NCBI GenBank assembly: GCA_963668595.1
Contig: OY764876.1
Location: 4,340,001-4,404,000 of the forward strand
Direction: 5' to 3'
Length of the DNA: 64,000 bases
Origin: GWE2-42-39 sp963668595
GTDB taxonomy: Bacteria > Bacteroidota > Bacteroidia > Bacteroidales > Prolixibacteraceae
In this document: piece after piece, positions 24,442 to 33,260 of the stretch
Layout: each line of letters begins with the position of its first letter
How positions within the stretch are numbered: position 1 is the first letter of the stretch
Notes under the pieces: generated by a model
Databases searched by the model: none
Told to the model about the DNA's origin: nothing
What the model saw: only the letters and a program-made list of their open reading frames with translations
Made by a program: the position numbers and the translations under genes

Positions 24442-25845
24442 ATGAAAAGAAACATTTCCGCATTAATTTGTCTTTTTGTGTTGGTCTTGCAGGTGCAGGC
24501 ACAAGTGAGTGGCCATTTCTCCGGTCATGCGAAACAGCCTGTAAGTCTATCTCTTTACCAGGGATTTCAGCGTCAGCAAGTTTCGGAAGCAACTATCGAT
24601 AGTTTGGGAAATTTCAGCCTGGCATTTCCTGCGGATTATACGGGCGTAGCTTTTCTTCAGTTCAATAAGGCTGAGGGTATCGAATTGATGATTAACAAGC
24701 TCCCCCGCTTTATGGTTAGCGGCACAAGTATGTTTGATATTAACAGCCTGAGTTGCGAAAATAACCCAACAACGAACGCATTATATACTTATTACAAACA
24801 GCAAATTGCCCGCGAGAAGGCACTTGCCGGATGGAAATACCTCGAGAAGGCCTACAGCGAAGACCCTTATCTGAAAAAGTATAACAAAGCAGCGGTTTTT
24901 AGTGCTGAAATACACGCACTGGAGAATGAGAGTACTGCTTTCATTCAATCTCAACCTGAAGGCAGCTATTTGCGGTGGTATTTGCCGATTGTCAGCTTCG
25001 TGCGCGATATCCCAGTGTCGGTTCAGCGGTATCCGGAGCGTATTCCGGAGCATATTCGTACGTTTTTTCATACCGATTTTGCCGATGCCCGTTTTTACAA
25101 CAGTGGTTTATTCCCTGTGCTAATGGAAAACTATTTCTTCATGCTCGAAAATAGCGGGCAATCGCTGGATTCGGCTTATGTGAAGATGAATGCATCCACC
25201 GATTACCTGGTGAAAAACCTCCAGACGAAAAGACCAGACTGGTTGCCGGATGCCAGTTCTTTTTTGTTCAACCTGTTTGAACGACGAAGTTTGTTTCCCG
25301 CGGCAGAACATTTGAGTACACTGATGTTGGAGCAAAAGACTGTTCAGTTGACCAACGATTTGCGGAATCGTTTTGAAGGTTACCGAACCATGAAAAAGGG
25401 AAACCGGGCTCCCGATATTGATTTTGCCAAAGCCATTGCAGCACAAAAAGCAAAAAAGGATGAGGCACTAAATAAATATTTGAAAGCTTATTCTTCTCTT
25501 TCAGGGATGAAATTCAAATATAAACTGGTGATTTTTGGACAGGGAAATTGCCCTGATTGCACGAGTCAGTTGCAAAAAATCAAACAGATGTACCCGAGTT
25601 TGCAATCTCATGATGTTGAAGTGCTGTATGTTTCGCTTGATTCAGAGAAAGCCAGTTTTGAGCCGGTTGCTGCGGAATATCCATGGGCCAGTTATTTCGA
25701 CTATGGTGGATGGAGTAGCAAACCCGCATTGGACTATCACGTGTTTGCTTCACCAACCATGTACCTGCTGGGCGAAAATCTGGAAATACTCTATAAAATT
25801 GTCAGCCCCGAACATTTGGAGGCAGTGATCAGAACAATGGAATAA
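24442..25845 (+). CDS. Exported thioredoxin-fold protein (TlpA-like), 467 aa
   Basis: Periplasmic or surface thiol-disulfide protein. A signal peptide (1-20, ending VQAQ) precedes a beta-rich domain of the DUF4369 type and a helical middle (about 110-335). A C-terminal thioredoxin fold from about 352 has the CxxC site in GNCPDCTSQ and a cis-proline loop in FASPTMYLL. Cys-Pro-Asp-Cys is an unusual dipeptide within the site. It follows the FISUMP genes by 57 bases and is the last gene of the island. FISUMP domains here contain several Cys residues, so helping disulfide formation in the neighbours is a plausible role, but this is inference. Confidence 0.82.
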   Translation: MKRNISALICLFVLVLQVQAQVSGHFSGHAKQPVSLSLYQGFQRQQVSEATIDSLGNFSLAFPADYTGVAFLQFNKAEGIELMINKLPRFMVSGTSMFDINSLSCENNPTTNALYTYYKQQIAREKALAGWKYLEKAYSEDPYLKKYNKAAVFSAEIHALENESTAFIQSQPEGSYLRWYLPIVSFVRDIPVSVQRYPERIPEHIRTFFHTDFADARFYNSGLFPVLMENYFFMLENSGQSLDSAYVKMNASTDYLVKNLQTKRPDWLPDASSFLFNLFERRSLFPAAEHLSTLMLEQKTVQLTNDLRNRFEGYRTMKKGNRAPDIDFAKAIAAQKAKKDEALNKYLKAYSSLSGMKFKYKLVIFGQGNCPDCTSQLQKIKQMYPSLQSHDVEVLYVSLDSEKASFEPVAAEYPWASYFDYGGWSSKPALDYHVFASPTMYLLGENLEILYKIVSPEHLEAVIRTME

Positions 25846-25856
25846 TCTCTTGTTGT

Positions 25857-26999
25857 TTATTGCTGATAATTTGCTTTCCGAGAGCCTCTGTAAAGTTCAA
25901 ATTTGCGGAATGAGCAAGGAATTGATCCATTCAGGATACTAATTTTCTGCGATGGTTTTAGTCCGATTGTTTTCAAACATTCCGGTGTGCTGATAATCCA
26001 TGCAGTTGCTTCTTCGTAATGATGTTTGAGGCGTTCGCCAACCATCGAATAGAAATCGGCATCGCCCGATTCAAGTCGCTCTCCGTAGGGCGGATTGAAT
26101 AGTAAAAATGGATTTTCTATTTCGGTATTCAAATGCTTGAAGTCGCTGATTTTGAAATGAATATTTTGATCCATCCCGGCACTTGATGCATTTTTTGATG
26201 CGGTGTCGATGGCAAAACGTGAAATATCGGAAGCAAAAATTTTGCATGTCGGACGATGTGACTCGGCTTCTGCAACAACCGCTTCGAAATTGACTTTGCG
26301 GTACGATGGCCATTTCTGAAAAGCAAATTCTTTTCTGAAACTTCCGGGAGGCGTGTTGGTGGCAATCAGCGCTGCTTCGATGGCAATGGTTCCTGAACCA
26401 CACATGGGATCGACGAAATTTTGTTTTGCATCCCAGCCCGATAATTTAATTAAACCCGCAGCCAGCACTTCGCTTATCGGAGCCTCGGTTTGAGACAGAC
26501 GATAGCCTCGTTTATGCAACGAATCGCCGGTGCTGTCGAGCGAAATTGTACACAAGTCGTTTGCAATGTGTAAATTGATTTGTATGTCCGGATTGCGTGG
26601 ATCAATCGATGGCCGTTTGTTGAACTGCTCGCGAAAACGGTCAACAATGGCATCTTTCAGTTTCATCGATGCAAACATCGAATTCTTGAACAAATCGGAA
26701 AATATGGTGTGGTGAATCACAAACGACTGATCGATCAGTATTTGTTCTTCCCAACAGATGTTTTTTGCTTTGCGGTACAAATCGTCGGGGGTTCGAAAAC
26801 GAAATTCAGCAATCGGAAATAAAATGCGAAGTGCTGTTCGCAAGAAATAGTTGGCGCGGTACATCATTTGGGTATCACCGGAAAAATACACTGCGCGATT
26901 GGCAGGCTGTACATCTTCGGCACCTAAATCAACCAGTTCTTTTGCCAGTACATTTTCCAGTCCGGCCAGCGTTGTTGCTACGTATTTATTCGTTTTCAA
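25857..26999 (-). CDS. THUMP-domain class I SAM-dependent RNA methyltransferase (RlmL N-terminal type), 380 aa
   Basis: Predicted rRNA guanine-N2 methyltransferase. The N-terminus KYVATTLAGLENVLAKEL begins a THUMP domain (about 1-160), followed by a Rossmann-type domain with the SAM loop DPMCGSGT and the catalytic NPPYGER motif. No ATG is available near the start: I chose the TTG at 26999, which gives the usual short N-terminus; a TTG at 27035 would add 12 residues and overlap the cysE stop. It lies in an operon-like row after cysK and cysE. The Escherichia coli RlmK fusion part is absent, as in YpsC-type proteins. Confidence 0.88.
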   Translation of the reverse strand: MKTNKYVATTLAGLENVLAKELVDLGAEDVQPANRAVYFSGDTQMMYRANYFLRTALRILFPIAEFRFRTPDDLYRKAKNICWEEQILIDQSFVIHHTIFSDLFKNSMFASMKLKDAIVDRFREQFNKRPSIDPRNPDIQINLHIANDLCTISLDSTGDSLHKRGYRLSQTEAPISEVLAAGLIKLSGWDAKQNFVDPMCGSGTIAIEAALIATNTPPGSFRKEFAFQKWPSYRKVNFEAVVAEAESHRPTCKIFASDISRFAIDTASKNASSAGMDQNIHFKISDFKHLNTEIENPFLLFNPPYGERLESGDADFYSMVGERLKHHYEEATAWIISTPECLKTIGLKPSQKISILNGSIPCSFRKFELYRGSRKANYQQ

Positions 27000-27031
27000 T
27001 TTTCTTGTTTTTTTAAAATTTATGCTGATAA

Positions 27032-27961
27032 TCAAATTCCGGCTCCGTCGGAAAAAGAAGCTTCGCGTGCTTTAAACTGAACAATCTTCGAATTCGGGGG
27101 AAGGTTGTTGGTTACCCAAACGTTTCCGCCAATCACTGAGCCTTGGCCAATACGGATTCGTCCTAAAATCGTTGCCTGTGCATAGATAATTACATCGTCT
27201 TCAATAATCGGGTGACGGGGAATACCTTTAATAGGGTTGCCATCGGCATCCAACGGAAAACTTTTTGCGCCGAGGGTGACTCCCTGGTATAATTTGACCT
27301 GATTGCCTATGATGCAAGTAGCTCCAATTACCACACCGGTACCATGATCGATGGAAAATGATTCACCAATGGTTGCTCCCGGATGTATGTCGATACCGGT
27401 TTCGGAATGCCCCATTTCTGAAATAATGCGAGGAATGAGCGGAACTCCCAACTCAAGCAGGCGATGAGCAATGCGGTAATTCGAGATTGCCCGGATAGTT
27501 GGGTAACAGAAGATTACTTCGCTCAGACTGTTGGCTGCCGGATCGCCCTCGAAAGTGGCTTGCACGTCGGTAACAAGGAGTCGGCGTATTTCAGGCAAAA
27601 AAGAAATAAAATCGGCTGCAAGTTGTTGCGATGCAGCTTGCCGTTCCCGAAAATCAACCTGATCGTGATCGGGACAGGTGAAACACAGACCTGCCATAAT
27701 TTGCTCCGATAGCATCTCGAAAAGCTCATCGATATAAACGCCAATGTAGTGACGAACGGTATTCCGCCGCAAACTGGTATCGCCAAAATAGCCGGGAAAC
27801 AAAATTTCGCGGATCAGGCTGACAATTTTTTCGAGTTTGGCAATAGATGGCAAGGGTTCGCCCAGATGGTGCTCGTGACAAACCTGATTGAATGTTTTCG
27901 GATCAGATAATAAGTCGATGGCTTGCCGAAGCTTGCTGTCAGTTAGGTTGTCTGGTTTCAT
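27032..27961 (-). CDS. cysE: Serine O-acetyltransferase, 309 aa
   Basis: Acetylates serine with acetyl-CoA, the first step of cysteine synthesis. The N-terminal half is helical, and the C-terminal half is a left-handed beta-helix with hexapeptide repeats: the conserved GIDIHPGATIGESFSIDHG block contains the catalytic His-Asp pair, followed by GVVIGATCIIG and GVTLG. It begins five bases after the cysK stop, so substrate supply and use are encoded together. The C-terminus is longer than in some relatives and lacks the typical terminal Ile of the CysK-binding tail except that it does end in GAGI, which could insert into CysK to form the cysteine synthase complex. Confidence 0.92.
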   Translation of the reverse strand: MKPDNLTDSKLRQAIDLLSDPKTFNQVCHEHHLGEPLPSIAKLEKIVSLIREILFPGYFGDTSLRRNTVRHYIGVYIDELFEMLSEQIMAGLCFTCPDHDQVDFRERQAASQQLAADFISFLPEIRRLLVTDVQATFEGDPAANSLSEVIFCYPTIRAISNYRIAHRLLELGVPLIPRIISEMGHSETGIDIHPGATIGESFSIDHGTGVVIGATCIIGNQVKLYQGVTLGAKSFPLDADGNPIKGIPRHPIIEDDVIIYAQATILGRIRIGQGSVIGGNVWVTNNLPPNSKIVQFKAREASFSDGAGI

Positions 27962-27966
27962 ATCGG

Positions 27967-28896
27967 CTAAACTGTTTCTGAGTTAAAAAGCGTCGTGCTG
28001 AGGTAACGTTCGCCTGTGTCGCAAATAATGGCAACAATGTTTTTGCCCGTCATTTCGGGGCGTTTGGCTATTTCGATGGCTGCATAAACATTCGCTCCGG
28101 ATGAAATACCGCAGAGAATTCCTTCTTGCAATGCCAAAAGACGTGCTGTTTCAAATGCTTTTTCGTCCGGAACGGTAAAAACTTCGTCGTATATGTTTGT
28201 GTTTATTACCGTTGGAATAAATCCCGGACCAATACCCTGAATTTTATGCGGACCAGGTGCTCCGCCTGAAAGAACTGCCGACTGTTGAGGTTCAACAACG
28301 ACGCAGTGTACGCTCGGTTTTTTATCTTTCAATGCTTCGGAAACACCTGTAATAGTGCCTCCTGTTCCTGCTCCGGCAACAAAAACATCAACCTGACCAT
28401 CGGTGTCATTCCATATTTCCATGGCAGTAGTGCGTCGGTGCATGGCAGCGTTGGCCTGATTTTCGAATTGCATGGGGACAAAAGAATCCGCATTCTCCGC
28501 AGCAATTTGGTTGGCGCGGGCAATCGCTTCTTTCATTCCTCCTGAAGCCGAAGTTAGTACCAGATCAGCTCCGTAGGCTTTTAGCAAAATGCGTCGTTCA
28601 ACCGAAACACTTTCGGGCATGACAATTACCAAACGGTATCCTTTTACCGCGCAAATCATTGCCAGTCCAATACCTGTATTGCCACTGGTTGGTTCAATAA
28701 TCAGTGTGTCGGGGCCAATCTGCCCTGCTTTTTCCGCAGCATCAATCATGGCAAAAGCCAAACGGTCTTTTACTGAACCTCCGGGATTGTTCGATTCGAG
28801 TTTTACCCAGATTTGTGCTGATTCGGGTGCAAGCCGGTTGAGTTTTACCAGAGGCGTTTTTCCTATCAGTTCGGTGATGTTGCCAGCAATGTTCAT
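27967..28896 (-). CDS. cysK: Cysteine synthase A (O-acetylserine sulfhydrylase), 309 aa
   Basis: PLP enzyme that converts O-acetylserine and sulfide to cysteine. The PLP lysine is Lys43 in NPGGSVKDR; the substrate loop PTSGNTGIG and the phosphate-binding GTGGTITG loop are present, and GISSGAN is near the C-terminus. Length is standard. First gene of cysK-cysE-rlmL-like. No TAnnTTTG box is obvious upstream. Confidence 0.95.
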   Translation of the reverse strand: MNIAGNITELIGKTPLVKLNRLAPESAQIWVKLESNNPGGSVKDRLAFAMIDAAEKAGQIGPDTLIIEPTSGNTGIGLAMICAVKGYRLVIVMPESVSVERRILLKAYGADLVLTSASGGMKEAIARANQIAAENADSFVPMQFENQANAAMHRRTTAMEIWNDTDGQVDVFVAGAGTGGTITGVSEALKDKKPSVHCVVVEPQQSAVLSGGAPGPHKIQGIGPGFIPTVINTNIYDEVFTVPDEKAFETARLLALQEGILCGISSGANVYAAIEIAKRPEMTGKNIVAIICDTGERYLSTTLFNSETV

Positions 28897-28967
28897 GATG
28901 TTTCGGATTCAGAATTTAAAATGAACGAGCTTATTGCTCAAACTTTTGTCAAAAGTCAGCTTTTTCA

Positions 28968-28998
28968 ATAAAAAAACAAACAGATGGACGGTTGTTTG
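28968..28998 (-). terminator. Terminator after the nadR-like gene
   Basis: CAAACA (28977-28982) pairs with TGTTTG (28993-28998); on the minus strand the hairpin is followed by seven T. It lies five bases past the stop codon of the nadR-like gene. Confidence 0.65.
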
Positions 28999-29002
28999 CC
29001 TT

Positions 29003-29533
29003 TTATTTTAAGAAATCGTTGATTTCGCGACAAGCGTTTGTCAAACGTTCCTCCCCAATTCCCCCAACTTCTTTATACTGAAACCCGTATTGATCGAGTT
29101 CTGCTTTGTAGCGTTCGTAAAGGCGGATGCGGTTTTCTCCTCCGTTTTCACGAGCGGGATCGGCCTCCCAGGGCAGATCTGGTTTCAGTAATAAATATAA
29201 ATCGATCGGACATTCCAGAATTGCGTCTTCAACAAATGCCGGAACTTTGCCATAGGCCCAGTCGAACCATACTTTGGTAATAACGAGCCAGGTGTCGAAA
29301 AATACCAGACGCGAAGCCTTCATCGCTTCGTATTGCCCGATTTGTTTTCGTGCAATGGTTTCCAAATCGTCATATAAATAATGCCGGTCGAGTTGACAGA
29401 CATATTCGCGTGCATATTCGGGAACCCACAGTCCCTGAAAATGCACGGCCAGATATTCAGACATCACGGTCTTTCCGGTTGATTCGGGGCCGGTGATGGC
29501 TATGCGTTTATTGTTTTGATTTCTTTTTTCCAT
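29003..29533 (-). CDS. Nicotinamide riboside kinase-like ATPase (NadR C-terminal type), 176 aa
   Basis: Predicted to phosphorylate nicotinamide riboside after import by PnuC. The P-loop is GPESTGKT near residue 14, followed by PEYAREYV and LVFFDTWLVITKVWFDWAYG, characteristic of the kinase half of NadR. The adenylyltransferase and DNA-binding parts of full NadR are missing. I chose the ATG at 29533 because it gives a compact start before the P-loop; the open frame begins 60 bases earlier within pnuC. The start overlaps the end of pnuC by 34 bases, which supports a coupled function in NAD salvage. Confidence 0.87.
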   Translation of the reverse strand: MEKRNQNNKRIAITGPESTGKTVMSEYLAVHFQGLWVPEYAREYVCQLDRHYLYDDLETIARKQIGQYEAMKASRLVFFDTWLVITKVWFDWAYGKVPAFVEDAILECPIDLYLLLKPDLPWEADPARENGGENRIRLYERYKAELDQYGFQYKEVGGIGEERLTNACREINDFLK

Positions 29534-30099
29534 TGAAAGTAGCCATAACAGGCCATTGCCGTGTAAATAAAAAACAAAATACTGGTGGGCCAAAGCGATT
29601 TGTAGATGTATAGTCCCATTGAAAAAGCATCTACAAAAATCCAGATTAGCCAGTGTTCCAATATTTTTCGGGCGAGCATCCAGGTTGCCACAATGCTAAG
29701 GGCGGTGGTAAGTGCGTCGCCGTGAGGAACCGGAGAATCGGTGTAGTTTTTCAGTATATAAAAAATAAAGCCGTAAAGAATTAGTGAGGCAAATGATAAC
29801 ATCAGGATTGTTTTCTTGTCGATTCGACTAACCGAAAGTTTGTTCCCCTGTTGTTGCTGATTGCCTTTCAACCAGTGCGCCCAACCGTATAAGCTGATGA
29901 CGACGTAATAAACCTGTAAGGCCATGTCGGCATAAAACTTCGATGTAAAAAATACATAAATGTACAAAGCCGAAGTAAGCAGGCCGGTTGGCCAGGTAAG
30001 AATGTGCTGCCTGATAGATAAAATAATGTACAGGAAACCTAGGGCGGCTCCTGAAACTTCAACGTAATTTTCCATCAACCAGTTTGTAACTGATTCCAT
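29500..30099 (-). CDS. pnuC: Nicotinamide riboside transporter PnuC, 199 aa
   Basis: Inner-membrane facilitator for nicotinamide riboside. About seven hydrophobic segments are seen, with family motifs WPTGLLTSALYIYVF, YADMALQVYYVVISLYGWAHW and a late WIFVDAFSMGLYIYK. It starts five bases after the protease stop and overlaps the kinase gene at its 3' end. Confidence 0.93.
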   Translation of the reverse strand: MESVTNWLMENYVEVSGAALGFLYIILSIRQHILTWPTGLLTSALYIYVFFTSKFYADMALQVYYVVISLYGWAHWLKGNQQQQGNKLSVSRIDKKTILMLSFASLILYGFIFYILKNYTDSPVPHGDALTTALSIVATWMLARKILEHWLIWIFVDAFSMGLYIYKSLWPTSILFFIYTAMACYGYFQWKKEIKTINA

Positions 30100-30104
30100 T
30101 TGTG

Positions 30105-31718
30105 TTATTTGCTTTCTGCCAGAAGTTTATTGTATGTGGCTGAATTTTCGATTACTTCAACCGCCTTGTTGATGGTTTTGTCGTCGGCATTCATTATTTG
30201 ATAATAGCAGCCAGTCTCGAATAAGTCGCGGGCAAACAGAGCCTTGATTTGCTGTTTCATCTGAGGGCGAACAAAGGCAACACTTTCTTCTTTTTTCTTC
30301 ACGCCTTCTTCTTCGCCTTTGGCAATTATTTCATCAATAACCGAGTCGTCCACTTCAAAATCGGATTGATATTTTTCGAAAGTCGGATATTTTTTCTTGA
30401 ATTTGTCGCGCGATTTGTCCATGATGCTCAGCACTTTTTCGTAGATGATGTTTTTACGCAGTAATTCGTTGTAATAACGATAGTGTGCTGAAGTGTCCAT
30501 CGGGATAAACAGGTCGGGCATGATGCCTCCGCCACCATAAACGGTGCGGGCATTCAGCCGGGTGGTATATTTGTCTTCTTTATTAACATGAATACTGTCT
30601 TCGGAAAATAGCTCGCCATTTTCAAATCGTTTGATCTGGTCTTTGCGGTATTCGTCCACTCCATCTGCATACGGGCGCTGAATACAACGTCCACTTGGTG
30701 TATAATAATGCGCGGTTGTGAGGCGCACCATCGATCCGTCGGTGAGATAATATTGTTGCTGAACCAGTCCTTTGCCGAACGAACGGCGACCAATGATCAG
30801 TCCGCGATCCCAGTCCTGAATGGCTCCTGCCAAAATCTCGGAGGCCGAAGCAGAACCTTCGTCAATCAGAATAACCACCTTGCCTTGTTCCAGTTCTCCC
30901 TTATTCGACGATTCGTAGTCTTTGCGAGGACTTTTATTTCCTTCGGTATATACAATCAGTTTATTTCCTTCAAGAAAATGATCGGCCAATTCGTACGCGG
31001 CATTCAGGTAACCTCCGCCATTTCCACGCAGGTCGAGCACTAAATCCTGAAAACTTGCATTGGTTTTTAATTTTTTTACTGCTTCCAGAAATTCTTCCGT
31101 AGTTGTTCCAGAGAATCGGTTCAGCTTGATGTAGCCGGTGTGTTTATTCAGCATGTACGATGCATCGAGACTATGAATGGGGATTTTATCGCGAGCAATG
31201 GTAAAATCGAGCAACTCGGCGCTGCCATTGCGTTTTACTTTCAGTTTTACGATGGTTCCTTTTTCACCTTTCAGCATTTTGAAAACATCGTTGTTTTTGA
31301 TGCCTGTTTTAGCAATCCATTTGCCATTCACCTCAACAATACGGTCGCTGGCTCGCATGCCCACCTTTTCGGCGGGGCCACCCGGAATAGTGGTTACCAC
31401 CATCAGTGTATCTTTAAAAATATTGAAAGAAATACCTATCCCGAAGAAACCTCCTTCCAATGGTTCATTCATTTCTTCCACCTCGTTTTTCGGAATATAT
31501 ACCGAGTGCGGGTCGAGCTCGGCAAGCATTCCAACGATTGCTTTTTCTGTCAACGAGGAAATGTTGGTCGTGTCGGTATAAAACGAATCGACCAGACGGA
31601 GCAGTCGCCCGAATTTATACATGCTTTGTTCAATTTCCTGCGATTGAGCTTTTCCTGTTGATGAGAAAAATAAAACAAGGAAAAGAAAGAAACTAGCGAA
31701 TATGGATGATTGTTTCAT
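30105..31718 (-). CDS. S41-family carboxyl-terminal processing protease (CtpA-like), 537 aa
   Basis: Periplasmic serine protease of the Tsp/CtpA group. The ATG at 31718 starts a signal peptide (ending GKAQ); the frame is open 90 bases further but without leader features. A PDZ domain is at about 85-165 (GGFFGIGISF, IPGGPAEKVGMRASDRI). The protease core has LDLRGNGGG, the serine in EGSASASEI (Ser291) and the lysine in FGKGLVQ (Lys316), 25 residues apart as in Tsp. A charged C-terminal tail is rich in Lys and Glu. It heads a transcript with pnuC and the kinase and has a good promoter at 31742-31772. Confidence 0.93.
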   Translation of the reverse strand: MKQSSIFASFFLFLVLFFSSTGKAQSQEIEQSMYKFGRLLRLVDSFYTDTTNISSLTEKAIVGMLAELDPHSVYIPKNEVEEMNEPLEGGFFGIGISFNIFKDTLMVVTTIPGGPAEKVGMRASDRIVEVNGKWIAKTGIKNNDVFKMLKGEKGTIVKLKVKRNGSAELLDFTIARDKIPIHSLDASYMLNKHTGYIKLNRFSGTTTEEFLEAVKKLKTNASFQDLVLDLRGNGGGYLNAAYELADHFLEGNKLIVYTEGNKSPRKDYESSNKGELEQGKVVILIDEGSASASEILAGAIQDWDRGLIIGRRSFGKGLVQQQYYLTDGSMVRLTTAHYYTPSGRCIQRPYADGVDEYRKDQIKRFENGELFSEDSIHVNKEDKYTTRLNARTVYGGGGIMPDLFIPMDTSAHYRYYNELLRKNIIYEKVLSIMDKSRDKFKKKYPTFEKYQSDFEVDDSVIDEIIAKGEEEGVKKKEESVAFVRPQMKQQIKALFARDLFETGCYYQIMNADDKTINKAVEVIENSATYNKLLAESK

Positions 31719-31741
31719 TTGTACTATTTTTTTAAGAACTA

Positions 31742-31772
31742 CAAAGATAGAACTTAAACGTGTACGGGCAAG
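31742..31772 (-). promoter_or_regulatory. Promoter of ctpA-pnuC-nadR-like genes
   Basis: Minus strand: CTTG (31772-31769), 19-base spacer, TATCTTTG (31749-31742). Three of four -33 bases and the full TAnnTTTG -7 element match the Bacteroidota consensus. The -7 box ends 24 bases before the ATG at 31718. Confidence 0.6.
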
Positions 31773-31864
31773 TAGATGTTCAGTGTGGGTTTGACTGAAA
31801 AATAGCAATCAGTAGGAGAAATCCGGTTTGGTTTGTTATTAACTGAAACGTTTTATAATAAAGT

Positions 31865-33205
31865 ATGCCTTTTAATATTCCAATTACAGAGAAAAAACGA
31901 GTGGTCGTTATCGGTGCAGGATTTGCGGGTTTGAAATTATGTCGCGATCTGGTGAAATCGGATTATCAGGTCGTATTGATTGATCGGAACAACTATCATC
32001 AGTTTCAACCTTTGTTTTATCAGGTTGCAACTTCGGGATTGGAACCCAGCGCTATATCGTTTCCCTTGCGGAAAGTGTTCCATCATACGCGAAATATTTT
32101 TGTGCGGATTGCCGAAGTGCTTCATGTTGATATGTCGCAGAATACGCTGCATACCGATATTGGAAGTCTGAAGTATGATTATTTGGTTATTTCAACAGGG
32201 GTGAGAACCAGTTTTTTCGGTATGGAAAATGTTCGCAAATATGCGATTCCGATGAAAACGGTTGCTCAGGCATTGGCGCTACGGAATACAATTCTGACAA
32301 ATTTCGAGCAGGCAGTTACCCATACAAATCAGGAGGAGAACAAAAAACTGATGAATATTGTGATTGTGGGAGGGGGACCTACTGGTGTTGAAGTTTCGGG
32401 GGCATTGGCCGATTTGCGTAAATATGTATTGCCTAAAGATTATCCTGATCTCGATTTCAGCCAGATGCAAATCTATTTGATTGAAGCTTCGCCACGTTTA
32501 TTGGGAAGCATGTCGGAACAGGCGAGTATAAAATCAAAAAAGTATTTGGAAAGTTTGCAGGTAAAAGTTCTTTTGAATGAGCGCGTCGTCGATTACGACG
32601 GGCAATTTGTGAAGCTGAATAACGGGCAAACAATTGAAAGCAATACGATGATTTGGGCCGCTGGAATTCACGGAACTTACCCCGAAGGAGTGGATGAAAC
32701 AGTGGTCGGGAGAGGAAATCGCATTGTTGTTGATCGGCAGAATAGAATTTCTGGTTTCGAAAATGTATTTGCCCTTGGAGATGTGGCGTATATGGAAACA
32801 ACAAAATATCCGCATGGGCATCCTCAGGTGGCACAGGTGGCAATTCAGCAGGCAAATAATCTTGCGAAAAATCTGAAACGGATGAGTGCTGGCAAATCAT
32901 TGTTCGATTTTGAATACAGCGACAAAGGCTCGATGGCAACAGTGGGGCGAAACCTGGCCGTTGTTGATCTTCCTTTTTGGCGTTTCGGTGGAAAATTTGC
33001 CTGGTTTGTGTGGATGTTTGTTCACCTTATGTCGATTGTTGGCGTGAAAAACCGGTTGCTGATATTTGTCAATTGGGTGTGGAATTACCTGACTTACGAT
33101 CAGTCGCTGCGTTTAATTATCCGGCCTTTCCGAAAAGAAGAAGATCAGCGTATTTTGCCCAAACGGGTTTGGAGCCCCGACGGAGAAAGCAATGCTGCTA
33201 AATAA
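31865..33205 (+). CDS. Type II NADH:quinone dehydrogenase (NDH-2), 446 aa
   Basis: Single-subunit membrane-bound flavoprotein passing electrons from NADH to quinone without pumping protons. The FAD Rossmann motif VVVIGAGFAGL is at 12-22, the NADH motif IVIVGGGPTGVEVSG is near 166, and the conserved MIWAAGIHG and FALGDVA motifs are present. A hydrophobic C-terminal part (FAWFVWMFVHLMSIVGVKN, then LLIFVNWVWNYL) would anchor it to the inner membrane. Single-gene unit ending in a strong terminator. Confidence 0.92.
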   Translation: MPFNIPITEKKRVVVIGAGFAGLKLCRDLVKSDYQVVLIDRNNYHQFQPLFYQVATSGLEPSAISFPLRKVFHHTRNIFVRIAEVLHVDMSQNTLHTDIGSLKYDYLVISTGVRTSFFGMENVRKYAIPMKTVAQALALRNTILTNFEQAVTHTNQEENKKLMNIVIVGGGPTGVEVSGALADLRKYVLPKDYPDLDFSQMQIYLIEASPRLLGSMSEQASIKSKKYLESLQVKVLLNERVVDYDGQFVKLNNGQTIESNTMIWAAGIHGTYPEGVDETVVGRGNRIVVDRQNRISGFENVFALGDVAYMETTKYPHGHPQVAQVAIQQANNLAKNLKRMSAGKSLFDFEYSDKGSMATVGRNLAVVDLPFWRFGGKFAWFVWMFVHLMSIVGVKNRLLIFVNWVWNYLTYDQSLRLIIRPFRKEEDQRILPKRVWSPDGESNAAK

Positions 33206-33211
33206 AAATGA

Positions 33212-33240
33212 AAAAGGGAAGCTTCGAACTTCCCTTTTTT
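33212..33240 (+). terminator. Strong terminator between ndh-type gene and guaA
   Basis: A perfect ten-base stem AAAAGGGAAG/CTTCCCTTTT (33212-33221 with 33229-33238) is flanked by A and T runs, so it can end both the NDH-2 transcript and the converging guaA transcript. Confidence 0.9.
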
Positions 33241-33260
33241 ATTATATGTCTGATGAATGT

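Noticed and set aside
17536..25845. Prophage or type VI-like contractile system
   Set aside because: Only fibre-like repeats are present; there are no capsid, baseplate, sheath, terminase, integrase or lysis genes, and all four proteins have Sec signal peptides.
17536..25845. Type IX secretion cargo with C-terminal sorting domains
   Set aside because: The C-termini of the four island proteins do not show the usual 70-90-residue sorting domain pattern, so I made no such claim.
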